64,000 nucleotides of DNA, taken from NCBI GenBank assembly GCA_024234055.1, contig JACKOW010000006.1, positions 1-64,000 of the forward strand, written 5' to 3'. The translations under genes were made by a program, and so were the position numbers. The stretch is from Rhodanobacteraceae bacterium. Its GTDB lineage: Bacteria; Pseudomonadota; Gammaproteobacteria; Xanthomonadales; SZUA-5. The notes beneath the pieces are model-generated. The model ran no database searches. It was not told where the DNA came from and was given only the letters and a program-made list of their open reading frames with translations. This document shows, piece after piece, positions 35,751 to 44,800 of the stretch. The number at the start of each line of letters is the position of its first letter. Position 1 is the first letter of the stretch.

Positions 35751-36503
35751 CTAGCGCCTGCCGATCAGCACGCTGATGCCAGGTTGTGGATGCGCCAGCG
35801 ACCACTGTCCGAGTGGTGCGGCGGATTGCGCGATGACCGCGTGGGGAAGAACCCCGTAGTTGAGAATGATGGTCGAGTCCCAGCCGCGTTCCACCACGCT
35901 GCGGATCAGACGATCATGAATGCCAGTGCGCTCGCCGCCGGGTGGAAAGGCGGAAAGCTGCGGCATCTGCAGGTAGTAGTTCTCATCGCGCTCGCCATCG
36001 TACAGATCCTCGGCACCGCCCCAGGGCGGATCGCCGAAGATGAGGTCCGGCGCCCGACGGGTGGCCGGCCAGGCGCTCAGATAGTCGCTCTGGACCAGGC
36101 CAATGTCGACGCCATGCAGTCGGGCGTTCTCGACGGCCAGCTCCAGCGCTGCCGCATCGATATCAATGCCGCTGACCGACCAATCCGGGTGCGCCAGCTT
36201 CACGGTGATGGCCAGGGTGCCAGCGCCCACACCGAATTCCAGGATCTGCGGCACCCGACCCTGCGCCGCAAACCCGCGCCCCTGCTCCAGGACCACTTCA
36301 GTCAGCCACCAGGTTTCCGGATCGGTGATGAAGGCCCGCGGGTCGATGTGAAAACGGCGACCACCGAAGCTCAGGAAACCGGCCGCGTAGGCCGGTGCCT
36401 CGCCTGCCTCCACTCGTCGGCGCAAGCTATCCAGCTGATCCGGATCACCGCGGGCCGCCAGCTGCAGCAGTTCATCGCCGACCGGATCGGCTGGCCGACT
36501 CAT
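35751..36503 (-). CDS. SAM-dependent methyltransferase, PrmC/HemK-like
   Basis: The 250-residue protein contains the class I SAM site ILEFGVGAGTLAITVKLA near residue 87, SGIDIDAAALELAVENARLHG, and DLIFGDPPWGG in the place of the NPPY catalytic loop. The DPPW form points to an amino-group methyltransferase acting on protein or nucleic acid. An N-terminal segment, LDSLRRRVEAGEAPAYAAGFLSFGGRRF, is PrmC-like. The ATG overlaps the phosphatase stop by 4 bases, so it is the last gene of the overlapping operon. It may modify a component of that system, though this is inference from position only. Confidence 0.85.
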   Translation of the reverse strand: MSRPADPVGDELLQLAARGDPDQLDSLRRRVEAGEAPAYAAGFLSFGGRRFHIDPRAFITDPETWWLTEVVLEQGRGFAAQGRVPQILEFGVGAGTLAITVKLAHPDWSVSGIDIDAAALELAVENARLHGVDIGLVQSDYLSAWPATRRAPDLIFGDPPWGGAEDLYDGERDENYYLQMPQLSAFPPGGERTGIHDRLIRSVVERGWDSTIILNYGVLPHAVIAQSAAPLGQWSLAHPQPGISVLIGRR

Positions 36504-38164
36504 GTCTTCCCGGGCAGGATGCGCAGTGCCATCACGGTGATGTCATCCGCCTGATGGTGGCCCTCGGCGAAGTCGAAGACACTCTGCATGCTGGTTTCCA
36601 CCCAGACCATCGCCCGCTCATTGGCATCGATCGCGCTCAACACCCGTTCCAGGCGCTCGTCGGTATAGAAGCTCTGGTCGGCTGCAATGGCCTCGGTAAC
36701 GCCATCGGTATAGAGGAACAGCACATCGCCCGCTGCCAGCGTGGTCCGATAGATCGGGTAACTGGCGCCGGACATGATGCCCAGAGCCACGCCGCCGTCG
36801 AAGGCCATCATCTCTGGCTTGCCGCCAGCCCGGCGCAGGAAGGGGTGATTGTGGCCGCCATCGGAATAGACCAGTTCACCGGTGCGCACGTTGAGGATGC
36901 CGAGGAACAGAGTCACGAACTGACACATGGCATTCTGCGGAATCAGCAACTCGTTGGTCTGCCGCAGGATCTCGTCCGGCCGGCCGATATGCTCTGCCGT
37001 TGAGCGCGCACGCAGCACCGAAATCACGACGGTCATGAACAGCGCTGCCGGCATGCCCTTGTCGGAGACATCGCCGATGGCGAAGCAGAGATGGTCGTCA
37101 TCGAGGTAGAAGTAGTCGTAGAGATCGCCGCCGGCTTCCTTGGTCGGCTTGATGGCTGCCGACAGATCCACGCCCAGGCGGCCGTCGTCATGCAATCGTG
37201 GCTTGAAGCCCTGCGGCAGCATGCTCAGTTGGATGTCGCCGGCGATGCGCAGCTCGTTGTGCAGACGTTCCTTGGTGGCCGTGGTCTCGGTCAGCTCGCG
37301 CAGATAGGTATTGAGCCGCGACTCCATGGAAATGAAGGAGCTGGCCAATTGTGCGATCTCGTCGCGACTCTGCGCTGGCATGGCACCAATCTGCCGGCGC
37401 AGCGGCAGGTCCTCCACCGGCTGAAAATCGGTGGCCGCCAGTTCCCGGGTGTAGTCCGCCAGCAGCGAGATCTTGGACGATAGTTTGGTGCCAATGTAGA
37501 AGCTGAACAGGAAAACCACGAAGAAGCTCAGGAAGCCGATGAGGATCGATTTGCGCAACGATTTGTCGAGTTTTGCGATCAATGCATCGATGGCCAGATC
37601 GGCACCGACGATGTAGCGAGTGCCCTTGGCCGTGATCCCTGGCTTGAACAGCGAATAGACCCGCCCCCACTCGTCGTTGACTTCGTCATAGATCGGCTGC
37701 TGGGTGTTCCAGGCCAGCTCGAGCTTGGGCTGTATGTACTCCTGCCAGTAGGCGGCATAGCTGTTGTCCTTCAGCTCCTCGGGCGTGGCATTGGAGGAGG
37801 TGGTGAAGAACACGCCATCGCGATAGGTATAACTGTAGAGGTACTTGAGACCGATATCGGAGCAGTACCTGGAGAGTTGATCCACCAGCTTCCGATATTC
37901 CTCCGGAGACACCGCAGTGGAACTCACGGCGCGATCGAAATAGCCGGGCGGCAGCATGTCCGGCAATGCCCGCGCGGCAGCCGCCAGTTTCTGCTCGACA
38001 CCGGCAATGATGCTCTGCTTTTCCGCCAGATAATGGTTGGCGGCAAAGATCGCCGTGCCCAGGATGTTGAAGATCGTCAGGCCGACGATGATCTTGAAGC
38101 GCAGTCCGAATCGGATGCGTTCGGCTGCGGCAGTGGCGGGCGTAGGCTTGTCGGTCGCACTCAT
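36500..38164 (-). CDS. HAMP-SpoIIE/RsbU-type PP2C serine phosphatase
   Basis: The start at 38164 forms an ATGA overlap with the upstream gene; 554 residues. Topology: an N-terminal membrane helix (IIVGLTIFNILGTAIFAAN), a periplasmic sensor of about 160 residues (YSYTYRDGVFFTTSSNATPEELKD), a second helix (ILIGFLSFFVVFLFSFYIG), HAMP, a short coiled coil, and a PPM phosphatase domain. Catalytic metal motifs are all present: GGDLYDYF, IGDVSDKGMPAALFM, SDGGHNHPF, LYTDGVTEA and ADDITVMAL. It should dephosphorylate a STAS antagonist, the obvious candidate being the neighbour at 35409-35744. Confidence 0.93.
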   Translation of the reverse strand: MSATDKPTPATAAAERIRFGLRFKIIVGLTIFNILGTAIFAANHYLAEKQSIIAGVEQKLAAAARALPDMLPPGYFDRAVSSTAVSPEEYRKLVDQLSRYCSDIGLKYLYSYTYRDGVFFTTSSNATPEELKDNSYAAYWQEYIQPKLELAWNTQQPIYDEVNDEWGRVYSLFKPGITAKGTRYIVGADLAIDALIAKLDKSLRKSILIGFLSFFVVFLFSFYIGTKLSSKISLLADYTRELAATDFQPVEDLPLRRQIGAMPAQSRDEIAQLASSFISMESRLNTYLRELTETTATKERLHNELRIAGDIQLSMLPQGFKPRLHDDGRLGVDLSAAIKPTKEAGGDLYDYFYLDDDHLCFAIGDVSDKGMPAALFMTVVISVLRARSTAEHIGRPDEILRQTNELLIPQNAMCQFVTLFLGILNVRTGELVYSDGGHNHPFLRRAGGKPEMMAFDGGVALGIMSGASYPIYRTTLAAGDVLFLYTDGVTEAIAADQSFYTDERLERVLSAIDANERAMVWVETSMQSVFDFAEGHHQADDITVMALRILPGKT

Positions 38165-39528
38165 GAACTTCGCTCGCTTGCAGGGGCGCTCTTGAGATCG
38201 CACAGCACCAGTATGCCGCTGAATCGCGCTGCCATGAGTCCGGCGAGCTCATCGGCCACCTGTTCCAGCATCCGATCCGGAAACTGCTGGGAATAGGCGA
38301 GCGCCATGCTGGCGGCGTTGTCATCCAGCGTACCAAATATCAACCGTCCCCGGACCGAAGTCCACGGTCCCAATGAGGCCCCGTCGGGCGCCAGTTCGGC
38401 CAGGCGGGCACTGTCGCCATCGGCCGCAATTTCCACGATCTGCAGGCGATCGCAGGGAAAATCGGCCAATGCCTGTTCCCAACTCAGGTTGTGCATGGGA
38501 TCTACAGCGGCGCCCAGCAAGTAGTCGCGGGCGGCATCGGCGTGGATCAGTTCCTGCAGCGGCGAGGGCAGCGTCGCATTGTTGCGAGTACGACCGAGCA
38601 CCAGCACCCAGCCACTCGCACTCTCGCGCCAGCCACAGAAATCCGAAATTCCGGTGGCACCCAGGCGCCGGAAGGCGTAGCTGGCGGGCCCCAATTGCGC
38701 TGGCAGCGGATGCTCCAGATAGTTGCGATAACCCAGCGCCAGCTCACTCTGGCCGGGCAGCAACTCGGCTCTGAAGAAGGCGCGGCGGGTTTGATGACTT
38801 TCGTCGGCAAGCAGACTGGTCATCGTCAGCAAGGTACCACCCAGATCGTTCAATTCGCGGATGCGTCCCGGCGGCAATTGGGTTCTATAGCGGCCATGGG
38901 TGGCCTCCTCGGCCGCTGCGGTGAGTGCGCCCAGTTCACGGCGGGCCACGCGGGTGATCAGTTCGGCGGCGCCAATGCCCGCCAGCAGCAGCGCCAGCAG
39001 CAGGCCGATGAGGCGCAAGCGCAACGATGCCATGGCTTCGCGGAAACCGGTTTCACGTTCCGAGACGGCGACAACAGCGCGCACGCTGCCATCTGCAGCA
39101 CGCACCGGGGCATAGCCCACGATCAGATCCCAGCTCTCCTCGCGCTGCGGAACAAAAGTCCAATCGAGCTCACCCTGCAAAAGTTGGCGGCTGATCTCTG
39201 CCGTTGGTGGTGGCGGCTGCGGCACGAACACCACCTGCGCGGAGAACAGATCGCGCGGGCGCCATTGGTCCTGCCCCTCCGGATCGAACCAGCGTACGCT
39301 CAGTCCGCCCAGGCGCTGGCTGTAGCGCTTGAGCAGGGCTGGGCGCTGGTCCTCGGGGCCCATCACATCCCAGAAGCCGGCCACACTGGCGGCCACGCCC
39401 TGGGCCCGTTCGCGCAGCCCCCAGCGCAACTCGTTGCGCTCCATCGTGTACACCAGCAGGCTGTTGACCAGCCCGAGGCCCACGAACAGCGGCAAGATGG
39501 CCAGGTAGTAGCGGATACGCAGCGTCAT
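38161..39528 (-). CDS. HAMP membrane protein with phosphatase-like (possibly inactive) C-terminus
   Basis: Start at 39528 with an ATGA overlap to the gene before; 455 residues. An N-terminal helix (YYLAILPLFVGLGLVNSLLVY), a periplasmic domain of about 150 residues, a second helix (LIGLLLALLLAGIGAAELI), then a HAMP/linker region. The C-terminal 200 residues follow a PPM-like order: ISDFCGWRESASGWVLVLGRTRNNA resembles the GDxYD...IGDVSGxG region, and a late GRLIFGTLDDNAASMALAY segment resembles the LYTDG region. The metal-binding aspartates are mostly missing. I suggest a degenerate phosphatase or a pseudo-enzyme partner; homology is by eye only. Confidence 0.75.
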   Translation of the reverse strand: MTLRIRYYLAILPLFVGLGLVNSLLVYTMERNELRWGLRERAQGVAASVAGFWDVMGPEDQRPALLKRYSQRLGGLSVRWFDPEGQDQWRPRDLFSAQVVFVPQPPPPTAEISRQLLQGELDWTFVPQREESWDLIVGYAPVRAADGSVRAVVAVSERETGFREAMASLRLRLIGLLLALLLAGIGAAELITRVARRELGALTAAAEEATHGRYRTQLPPGRIRELNDLGGTLLTMTSLLADESHQTRRAFFRAELLPGQSELALGYRNYLEHPLPAQLGPASYAFRRLGATGISDFCGWRESASGWVLVLGRTRNNATLPSPLQELIHADAARDYLLGAAVDPMHNLSWEQALADFPCDRLQIVEIAADGDSARLAELAPDGASLGPWTSVRGRLIFGTLDDNAASMALAYSQQFPDRMLEQVADELAGLMAARFSGILVLCDLKSAPASERSS

Positions 39529-39932
39529 GAGCGGGCTTCGCCCGAATAGTCGACGCCCAGCAGCGGCATGCGGAAGAACCCGGCCAGCAGCAGCGGACAT
39601 TCGTTGATCACCGTGAAGAACTTGCCGCGCGGCAGCGATAGCGCCAGATAGCCTTCAGGGCCAGCGGTGATGGCAAACGGGGCAGCCTTGCCGGTGAGCA
39701 GGATGGTGGTGCCGACGACCGGCTGCATTTCGGTGCCGTCCGGCCCCACGGCTGATCCTGACACCCTCACATACAGGCGGTTGATCACCCCGCCCTCCTC
39801 GCAGATCAGGTGGCCAGGCTTGAAGCGGTGTACGGCCATGGCCGCGGCGATGGTCAGCAGCTCTTCCGAGCGCAGCGCCGAGAACGGCGGCACCGCGTGC
39901 AGGGCCAGCAATTTTTCCGCCAGGGTCATCAT
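39525..39932 (-). CDS. Small cyclic-nucleotide-binding-domain-like protein
   Basis: The ATG at 39932 overlaps the upstream stop by 4 bases; 135 residues. The segment PFSALRSEELLTIAAAMAVHRFKPGHLICEEGGVINRLYVRVSG has the opening of a CAP-type cNMP-binding domain. The phosphate-binding FGE...R cassette is replaced by VVGTTILLTGKAAPFAITAG, so ordinary cAMP binding is doubtful. It has no DNA-binding domain. It is wedged between two HAMP membrane proteins and probably serves as a small signalling adaptor. Confidence 0.78.
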   Translation of the reverse strand: MMTLAEKLLALHAVPPFSALRSEELLTIAAAMAVHRFKPGHLICEEGGVINRLYVRVSGSAVGPDGTEMQPVVGTTILLTGKAAPFAITAGPEGYLALSLPRGKFFTVINECPLLLAGFFRMPLLGVDYSGEARS

Positions 39933-41860
39933 GCGGTTGCTCCTGCGGTGGCCATGGTCCCACCAATCACGCAGTAGTCGTGCCAGTACAGGCGCTGACC
40001 GGGCGCCAGCAGCAGGCTCATCGAATCGGTGCAGTCCAGCCAGCGCTCGCTCCCGTCGGCTTCCAGCAGGCGCAGGCGGAATGGCCCGTGGCAACGGATG
40101 GCGAGGCTGCGCCGCACAGGTTCCCAGCAGGCGGCACGGGCCAGGCTGGGGGTGTTGGTGAACAGCAGATCCAGGCCCCGCTCCGCCGTGTGATTCGTCA
40201 GCAGCACGCGGCTCTTCTCCTGCGTCAATACGCGTTGATGGCGCAGTTCGATGCTGTCCTTGCCCGCGTCGTCGACCAGCCACAACAAGGCTGCGTCACC
40301 CAAACCCACGCGGCCGGACTCGACCGGTTCACGCGAGCACTCGATGTCCAGGTTGGCATCGGCACCGCATTCGTTGCCGATATCGATCAGGGCATGCTCC
40401 AGGGCGATCAACTCGCGCCCACGGGTCAGCGCTCGCTGATAGGTCTCCGACTGCCGCGCCTGCGCCGCCAGACGGCTGCTGAGCTCGTTCAGGCCCTGTG
40501 CCAGCTTGCCGATCTCGTCGCCGGCGGGATAGTCCACATGGGTGTCGTGATAGCCGGCGGCAATGCGCAAGGCCGAATCCTTGATGTTGCGCAAGGGGCG
40601 CATCAGGCTCTGCGACACCCGGTACGACACCGATCCTGCCAGCAGCAGCAGGCCGGCGCCGACAAAGAGCACCGCAAACAGCGCAAATCGGGTCTTGTCG
40701 CGAATCACGCCGATATCCACATCGGCCCCGGCCAGCGCCACGATCTTGCCACTGCTGCTGTAGATGGGTTCGGCCGAGACCTTGATCAGCCCCCATTCCT
40801 CCCACTCGCGGATATCGGATACGAAGGACTGTCCTCGGCTCTGTGCCAGGGTGACATCGGCGACCGAGTCTTCCGGAACCACATCCAGATAGCCCGGCGG
40901 CGAATGGTCATCACCGACCGAGCCATCGAGGATGTAGCGGATCTGGTCGGCGCCCAGATGCACTTCGGTGTAAAGGAAGGTCAGACCAGCTGCGACCCGG
41001 GTGTTCTGGTAGGCCGACACATAGCGCTGGAAGAAGGGGTGAGCTTCGCTGTAGTAGCCGGGTGCGAAGTTCTCGGTGAGGATGCCACTGTCTGGATTGA
41101 CCGACAGCAGCGATTCGGCTGCCGCGTACAGCGTCCCGTCCACCCAGGCCAGCCCGCTCAGCTCGTAGCCGGCCGGGTTCAACGGCTGGCGCTGCAGCAA
41201 CTTGCCCTGGGCATCGAACAGCAACAGGGCCTGCTCGTCGACCGCCAGGCCTGCAAACCGAGCCGGCGCAGGTGCCGGTGCCAGCGTGGCCACTTCCTGC
41301 GCCAGCGTCAGCGCCGGCACGTCGATGTCGACCCCCGACAGGGTCTGTCCATGGCGCGCCCACAAGGTTCCATCCAGATAGATCAGCTGATCGGCCGCCT
41401 CCGACATGGCCCGCAGCTCGGGGGCGGTCTGCTCCTCGGTCAGCGTCCATTCGTTGATCAGCTTGCCGTCGCTCGCCAGCAGCCAGACTCGGGGCTGTTC
41501 GCTGTCGCAGGCGATCGAAAGCCAATCGTTGTTGGCGAGTCGACGTTCCTCGATGGCGCCGCCATCCTCGGGATTGATGCGCAGCAACAGACCGCGCTCG
41601 GTGTCGAGCCCGTAGAGCTGGCCGTCGACGCCCGCGCAGATGGCCCCAACCTTGTAGGGACGCTGGAACTGGGCGTGGCCATCGCCGTCGGTGAACTCCG
41701 CCGCCCCGGCGCTCAGAGCTTCGAGCTTGCGGTCGAATCCGCGCAGGATGATGTCGTAGATCACCTGATAGACCGCCGCGCCCCAGATGGCGGTGGCAAC
41801 GGCCAGAATGACCGTCATCGTCAGCAGGATCAGGGTCTGGAAATTGAAGGTCAGTTTCAT
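39929..41860 (-). CDS. Large HAMP sensor with extracytoplasmic domain and unassigned cytoplasmic tail
   Basis: The start at 41860 overlaps the preceding gene by ATGA; 643 residues. A first helix (LILLTMTVILAVATAIWGAAVYQVI) is followed by a periplasmic region of about 350 residues. That region includes a propeller-like stretch (YGLDTERGLLLRINPEDGG, LYAAAESLLSVNPDSG) and a membrane-proximal dCache-like part (ILDGSVGDDHSPPGYLDVVPED). A second helix (FALFAVLFVGAGLLLLAGSVSYRV) leads to HAMP (MRPLRNIKDSALRIAAGYHD) and a coiled coil. The last 170 residues (ALIDIGNECGADANLD...) are not recognised and lack kinase or cyclase motifs. Confidence 0.82.
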   Translation of the reverse strand: MKLTFNFQTLILLTMTVILAVATAIWGAAVYQVIYDIILRGFDRKLEALSAGAAEFTDGDGHAQFQRPYKVGAICAGVDGQLYGLDTERGLLLRINPEDGGAIEERRLANNDWLSIACDSEQPRVWLLASDGKLINEWTLTEEQTAPELRAMSEAADQLIYLDGTLWARHGQTLSGVDIDVPALTLAQEVATLAPAPAPARFAGLAVDEQALLLFDAQGKLLQRQPLNPAGYELSGLAWVDGTLYAAAESLLSVNPDSGILTENFAPGYYSEAHPFFQRYVSAYQNTRVAAGLTFLYTEVHLGADQIRYILDGSVGDDHSPPGYLDVVPEDSVADVTLAQSRGQSFVSDIREWEEWGLIKVSAEPIYSSSGKIVALAGADVDIGVIRDKTRFALFAVLFVGAGLLLLAGSVSYRVSQSLMRPLRNIKDSALRIAAGYHDTHVDYPAGDEIGKLAQGLNELSSRLAAQARQSETYQRALTRGRELIALEHALIDIGNECGADANLDIECSREPVESGRVGLGDAALLWLVDDAGKDSIELRHQRVLTQEKSRVLLTNHTAERGLDLLFTNTPSLARAACWEPVRRSLAIRCHGPFRLRLLEADGSERWLDCTDSMSLLLAPGQRLYWHDYCVIGGTMATAGATA

Positions 41861-44800
41861 GAGACCGCCGAGATGGTCTTGAACTGATACAGGCTGACGC
41901 CCATGGCCGGGAAGATTTCCAGCGCGCGCATGACCACGGCACCGGGCAACACCAACGCCCGACAACCGGCAGAGACGGCCCGCTCCTTGCGCGTCAGATC
42001 CCCCATCAACACGCGTTCGCCGAAAGTGGCACCGGCCGTGGCCTGGCGGACCACGCCGTTGCGGTGCACTTCGACTTCGCCTTCGGCGATGACGAACAAC
42101 TCCTCGGTGGGGGTGTCCGTGTCGTAAACGATCTCACCCGGCGCCCAGCTGCGTTCGCTGGCGTGGGCCGCGAGATAGTCCAGCGCCAGGATGCGGGCAT
42201 CACTGAAGAAACGTGCCCGCACCAGCGCCGCCACCCGGTCCACCGGATGTGCCTCCAGCTCCAGATTGATCGTGGACTGCGCGAAGCGCGGCAACAGGGC
42301 AACCAGCCAGTCGTTGATCCGGCCACCGTCGGGCTCGTCCAGACGCTGACGCAGCAGGCTCAGGCCACCCTCGATGTTGCGCTCCTGAAAGGCAATCAGC
42401 GCAGCCGAGGCCTCCAGCGCGATATTGCTGCGTGCGGCTCGCCGCAACACCGAATCGATCGGCTCGGCGCCGGCAACGCTCTCCTGCAGCCCCGACTCTG
42501 GCACCGTGGCCTCGATCAGCGCGCAGATGCGGCGGAACATCGCCCGCGAACAGCTCTGCTGGATGGTCTCGATGGCGTTGGCACGATCGCGTGGATTGGC
42601 AAAGGACAGCGAGGCCCGGATCAAATCGAAATCCGACAGCCGTCCGACCAGACTCAGCACTTCCAGCACAAACTCCAGCCCCTCGGCGGCGGCATCGCGA
42701 TAGAAACGCGTGAGTACCGTCTGCCCGACGCCGGCGCCCGGATCCGCCATCAGCGCGCGATGCGAGATCACGGCCTGCTGGGCCCGGGTGAGCTCCTCCT
42801 CGATCAACTCATCGGTGATCAGCAGCAGCTGCGGCATCGCCAGGCGGCTGAGCGCGCGTACCGCGACACTGCGCGAATGGAAGGGCGCGGAAATATTGCG
42901 CAACAGGTGGATCACGCCGGGGATGGCTTTCAGACCCATGCCACAGATCAGCGCTTCCAGTCGGCGACTCTCGGAGGCCGAGAAATGCTCGGCCGCCCAC
43001 AGCAAGGCCGGTATCGACGAGGTGTCGCTGATCTTCTCGGCAATCGCCAGGATCAACATGCGCTCTTCCGAGGAGGCTTCGGCCACCAGCGGCAACACGT
43101 GCGGCATCATGGCAGCTGTATCCGGCGATGCCAGCTTGCGCAGACTGCGCAAGGCCTCCAGACGCAGCGCCTCGTTGCCGTCGCTCAGAAAGGGCAACAG
43201 TTCCTTGGCGTGACGCGGCTGGTGGCAATCTCCAATCGCACGAATACCGAGGCGGCGGGATTCGTCGTCGCCCTCCAGCAGGCTGCCCACCTGTTCGATG
43301 GCCAGCGCCACCTCGTTGATGCGACTGCCATTCCAGCGAGCCACGGCAATGGCCGCCAGATGCGCCGGGTGGTCGGAGCGGCGCCAGTCCTGCAGACGCC
43401 GCATCGGGAAGGCGCCGGTCGAGGTGAACTCGTCGAGCACTTCCGGTTCATTCGGGCCATGGTCGCTTTCCAGCCACAGCAGGGTTTCGGCCAGGGCATC
43501 GGTGTTGCCGTGGGAGAGCAGCTCGGAAATGGCTGGCCGCAGCCGCTCGGCCTCCTCGGCGCTGGCAGTGGACAGGAAATTCAGCAGGGCCGCGCGGGCC
43601 GAGCTGTCCTGCAGACGCCAGAGCAGCTCCACCGCCAGCAGTTGCTCGCTGCGTCGGGCAGAAAAAGCCATCTTGCGCAGCTGGATGAAATCGGCATTGC
43701 TGAGGTGCAGCCGCCAGGCCTGTTCCGGATTGGCGAAATCGAGCCAGTCGGCGCGCAGGTTCACCGCCAGCGCGTGCACGTAGTTCTGGCGGATGAATGC
43801 GGCAATCACCAGCGCGCCGCAGGCGACCAGCAAACCGGCCAGCGCCAGATTGTCGGGATCGATGTGCGTGGCCGAATAGAACAGCAGCAGACCAGCGGTG
43901 GCACTGGCGGCGGGCTCGGCCAGGGCTTCGATGAAGGTTCGCAGCTGCCGTTTCACGCCGCCCGGCAGGGCGTTGTAAAGCAGGTTGATGTTGTTGAATT
44001 CAATCGCCACGAACAGGCTCTGATAGGCATAGAAAGCCACCAGCGCGGCGCCGAAGCCGTTGTGCAGATAGAAGAAGACGAAGGAGCCGAGATAAGCGAA
44101 GGGCACCACCAGTGCGGTACTGCCCACGCCCAGGCGGCCGACGATGCGGTTGAAGAAGAACAGATTGATCACCAGCGTCAGCGCGCCGGCCAGGGCATAC
44201 AGACCACCCAGCAGCGAGGCCAGACCGTCGGCAGAGCGGTTCTCGGCAAACACCCCGAGCGTCAGGTATTCCAGACTGCTGGTCAGCGCCACCATGACGA
44301 AACAGATCATCGCCAGCGCCAGCGCAAAGCGTGAGCTTCTGAAGGTCTTGATGATGAAGGTGAGCAGTTCCGGCAGCGACAGCACTTCGTCGGACTGGGC
44401 GTCATCGGCGGAGATCGCGCGGAAGCGCCGCAGGATCACCAGCAGCACCGGGAAGGTCACCATGGCCACGATGGCCCAGACCAGGAACAGCTTGGGCGCC
44501 GGGACGATGCCGGACAGTCCCGTCACCAACCCGCCACCGAACATGGATCCGGCCGAACTGCCGGCGGCAATCAATCCGTACAGGCGCTTGCCGTCGAGGA
44601 TCGAGAAATAGTCGTCGGCAAAGTTCCAGAACAGGGTGTACAGGGCAATGAACCACAGGCCCACGTAGAACTTGATGGCAAAGGGGAACCACCCGGTCTG
44701 ACCGAAGTAGTCGCCGCCGAAACCGATCAGCAAGCCGCCGCCGACAATCACCGTCAGCGTGACCCGGAACAGCGCCCGGGTGCCGAGCTTGGCAATCAGC

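Noticed and set aside
39980..41887. 635-codon frame opposite the 643-residue HAMP sensor
   Set aside because: Shadow frame; no ribosome site or protein-like composition.
42064..44334. 756-codon frame opposite the transporter/HEAT gene
   Set aside because: Gln/Arg/His-rich translation with no motif; the minus-strand gene has clear domains and ATGA-linked neighbours.
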